NCBI GenBank assembly: GCA_025529335.1
Contig: JAMYHX010000625.1
Coordinates: forward strand, 1-20,634
Source: Rhizopus sp. PT2906
Taxonomy: Eukaryota; Mucoromycota; Mucoromycetes; Mucorales; Rhizopodaceae
DNA length: 20,634 nucleotides
Reading direction: 5' to 3'
Part shown: one piece after another, positions 17,956 to 20,634 of the stretch
Position numbering within the stretch: position 1 is the first letter of the stretch
Layout: the number at the start of each line of letters is the position of its first letter
Position numbers and translations under genes: made by a program
The notes under the pieces: generated by a model
What the model was told of the DNA's origin: nothing
What the model saw: the letters and a program-made list of their open reading frames with translations, nothing else
Database searches by the model: none

Positions 17956-20634
17956 GCAAACCTCTAAAATGTCCTTGTTGTCTGAACTTTGGATATAAGA
18001 CCAAGATAGCATTTTAAAAATAACATTCAAGATGAGAGAAATTGCTTTAACGATCTCTTCAGCCCCCTAGTTCAATATACAAACAAGGCTTAGTAAAAAT
18101 CAATATGTAAAAGTATATCTTTACTCCAATTCTTCCAGAATCAATGCCCTATAAAAAGAAAAAGTGAGACCACTATTGAATTGAACACCTTTTAAGTTTA
18201 CCTGCTGTTGTATGTCCGCATACAAGTCTTCTAATGTTTGCAATATGTATGGCAAGGATGGGACTACCTATGAAGTCCATATGTATTTAGCTTTGAAATA
18301 TTTGCATTGTATGTGTGTATATTATTTTACCTTTTTCATAAACTGATGCTCATCAATTCTTGCTAATAGTAAACTATTGCTTGAAGGATATTTGTTTTCG
18401 CTTGTAACCTTTTTTCTACCAAATACGGACACAGGAGCAGGAACTATCTTGATATCCAACTTGTTGTTGAGGTCTTCTAGCATATAACTTGTCTCTGCAT
18501 ACTATATAGTCTTTTGTTACTTTTGGTATGTTTATTAGTGCTGTTTACTTACAGTCATTCTAACTTGGTTAGTGTTATGCTTAAAGATCTCAAACACAGA
18601 TAACTAGAGAAGTATTTGATTATTGTATACTTTTTTTTTTTCTGTACTAACTTACATTGAATGCTCTCATATATGATCGTAACTCTGAAATAGAACCAAA
18701 ACTGATGTTGGATGGTCTAGTTTCTTTTTTGATATTTGTCCTTGAAAGGCTCTCCGTCTGCTGAGACTCATTTGCTTGTGTATTATTTATAATCTGTGAT
18801 GGCCGAGAAGATTCGTTTTTTGGTGATATGGAAAGTGTGTTGTGAAACTCCAAGGGAACATAGTTGGGTGCATACCTCAGACAGTCATTAAGCCTCGATT
18901 CAAGTTCGAGCATGTGTCGAAGCCGAACAATCAATGTCTGAGAGAGATCTTCATCTTTGGCTTCAACAAATGAATTCAAAACTTCCCTAAACCTATAGAA
19001 AAAAATAACCTAATGTTAAAACACCAGAGCCGACTATAGTAAGAAATTTACCAATTGATTGTATAAAACAGTATATCACAAGCATCAAAGAGTTCCTCAG
19101 GAGAGAGTTCATCTAAATCGTCAGATTCAAATAGGAGTATACTACATCCCGAAAGCGCATTGATTCCTTCCAGACTACCATTATTCAGTTGCTTTTCACA
19201 GATTTGCATCAGATTAAACGTTGAGCACATAGGCACAACGAGACTCTTTTTGGATTTTATATCCTTTCTTGCTATCAGTTCATACAACTTTACAACAATA
19301 TCAACACCATCCTAGAACAGGATAAGTCTACTAGCTTCAATAAAGGATCATACTTTACCTCTTCATCAGCATTCATTTGAAGTGATGGTAATAATCTGTT
19401 CGTTGACACTTTTTTGATGTCATCAATATATTGTAAAGTGTCTTCAACGGTAGAAAGATAATATTCCGTAAAATCCGAGGTCAGGTTGACCTTGATCCAT
19501 TCTTCTAATCTCTCATCCAGTTCACCTTCGCTAAATATATGAGCCAGTTCATCATAACATAAAGATATACATGCCTGTTTTAAATATGTTTGTAAAATAG
19601 AACATACATATACACATGTAACTTACTGGGTATCCATTGCAATTTCGCATGAGACTATCTAGTATATTTATGGACTGTCGAAGAAGTGGATGTCTTGTAG
19701 CTGATAGTTTGCCTGACTGAGAGCTTGATCCTCCTTGTTGACTTTGTATATCGCTACACCTTTCACGGGAACCCAAGATACGTACTGCTGATAGACTGGC
19801 AATGATACCAATGTTTTTATATTTTTCTCTAGGATTCGATAACTGCTTTCTAATGACAATTTGAATATCTGCCCACAAATTTCCAGAACCATCAGCAGTA
19901 TTGTTGCTCTAATATGACAATTATTACACTTGTGATGATGATCATCATACAACTTACTGTCAAGGCGATCAAACTGAATACGTCAAACAGTATACGGATT
20001 TGATACAGGCTTAAGTTGTCTAAATAATCCAAGATGCCCTTGATGAATACATTATAGACAGTGATACTTGAGACATCTGATTTTGCCAGGTGCAACAGAA
20101 CGTTCAATGCGATGCTCATTTCCGCCTCAACGCCACTACCGATATGAGTGACAAGGGATCCGATGATTTCCTGTCGATAATATGAATCGCATACTTTAAA
20201 AGAGCTTATATAGAGCGTACTTGCGCATGGAGATATTGTGCCGTTTTGCTGACATGATCTTAATAAACTCTCAGACAAGGATAGGATCACGTTCCAATAG
20301 CTGGATAGTCCACTTGAATGGTACATGACTGTTTCTTCCAGCAAGGGTGCCGTAATCAGTCCTTGGATAATCTTTTTTTTTATGGCTGATTCAGCTTTTT
20401 TCTTCATGGAAGGCATAGAGTACAAGATAAAGAGTATGAGAACATCAATGATCTTATGAGCACGCTATATATATATCGTTGGCAATTAGTATTTATCATT
20501 TCCCTCTTGCAAGACACTTACAGCTGTTTCAAGCGCCATAATTGTTCGAAACCAAGATTCGCATACAAACTTGTGAAATTGTAAACCAAGCTTGATAGAT
20601 TCCAAGATGAGAGCTTCTGGGGTATCCTTCACAT
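16241..20634 (-). CDS. FANCD2: FANCD2 orthologue, Fanconi anemia D2 protein (5' end outside window)
   Basis: Sixteen exons are visible: 20522->20634, 19958-20464, 19627-19908, 19359-19574, 19052-19311, 18656-18992, 18553-18603, 18331-18501, 18202-18267, 18125-18148, 17962-18066, 17639-17902, 17418-17579, 17070-17363, 16830-17021, 16241-16777. They encode about 1192 C-terminal residues with phase-consistent GT-AG introns. Matches to animal FANCD2 run in order: HKIIDVLILFILYS, NVFIKGILDYLDN, IQIVIRKQLS, LFYTINWFRE, CLRYAPNYVP, MGALKHRDITGAEI. The Lys in FIKGILDYLDN (codon 20039-20041) corresponds to the mono-ubiquitinated lysine of animal FANCD2, the FANCL/UBE2T target. The last exon is a low-complexity acidic and Lys-rich tail (runs of Glu, KRKR, KKKKR) suited to nuclear targeting. 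In animals FANCD2 clamps DNA with FANCI during crosslink repair. One microexon is only 24 nt. Only the N-terminus is missing, and no lesion is seen. Confidence 0.93.
16360..16535. repeat. Triplet and hexamer repeats inside FANCD2 last exon
   Basis: TTC/TCT-type triplets (about 16364-16382 and 16418-16460) and a GTCTTC array (about 16509-16530) encode Glu-rich and Asp-Glu repeats on the minus strand. Length variation between strains would change only the acidic tail. Confidence 0.65.
17922..17955. repeat. Microsatellite within a FANCD2 intron
   Basis: Several TTTA units run into about 18 consecutive T. The block lies in the 59-nt intron 17903-17961 and leaves little of it unique. Confidence 0.7.

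Overview
The window looks like nuclear DNA of a filamentous early-diverging fungus, most likely Mucoromycota/Mucorales. It is AT-rich, its genes carry many 45-65 nt GT-AG introns, and conserved eukaryotic housekeeping genes sit among decayed transposons of kinds I associate with Mucorales. Family names come from recognising motifs in the translations; no search was run. I joined exons by hand from GT/AG sites plus frame and homology continuity.

Layout. 1-774 (+): 3' end of a kelch-type membrane protein. 1075-1823 (-): a four-exon Siw14/PFA-DSP-type phosphatase. 2338-3108 (+): a broken, chimeric diacylglycerol-kinase-like fragment. 3.5-9.96 kb: a transposon graveyard. It holds a decayed TnpB/Fanzor-like C-terminus (+, ~3.5-3.8 kb), the 3' end of a non-LTR retrotransposon (-, ~4.1-4.6 kb), a PD-(D/E)XK-like element protein (-, 5026-6111), a frameshifted SWIM zinc-finger protein (-, 6297-6946), and a long Fanzor/TnpB-like gene (+, ~6.96-9.82 kb) with a frameshift and two nonsense codons. 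9979-10839 (-): exosome subunit RRP46. 11153-12058 (+): a single-pass membrane protein. 12020-13069 (-): cyclin L, whose 3' coding end overlaps the membrane protein gene tail-to-tail. 13.07-16.24 kb: no convincing gene, only short repeats and a possible gag-like relic. 16241 to beyond 20634 (-): most of a FANCD2 orthologue in 16 exons, including the lysine that is mono-ubiquitinated in animals.

The housekeeping genes share no pathway. They cover inositol pyrophosphate or phosphotyrosine turnover, RNA decay, transcription/splicing-linked CDK activity and interstrand-crosslink repair. The most noteworthy content is the cluster of TnpB/Fanzor-related sequences. Two distinct subfamilies lie within about 6 kb, and the larger is divergently arranged with a SWIM-finger gene and a PD-(D/E)XK gene. 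All visible TnpB/Fanzor copies are inactivated. The second notable feature is FANCD2, a Fanconi gene absent from the well-known Dikarya models.
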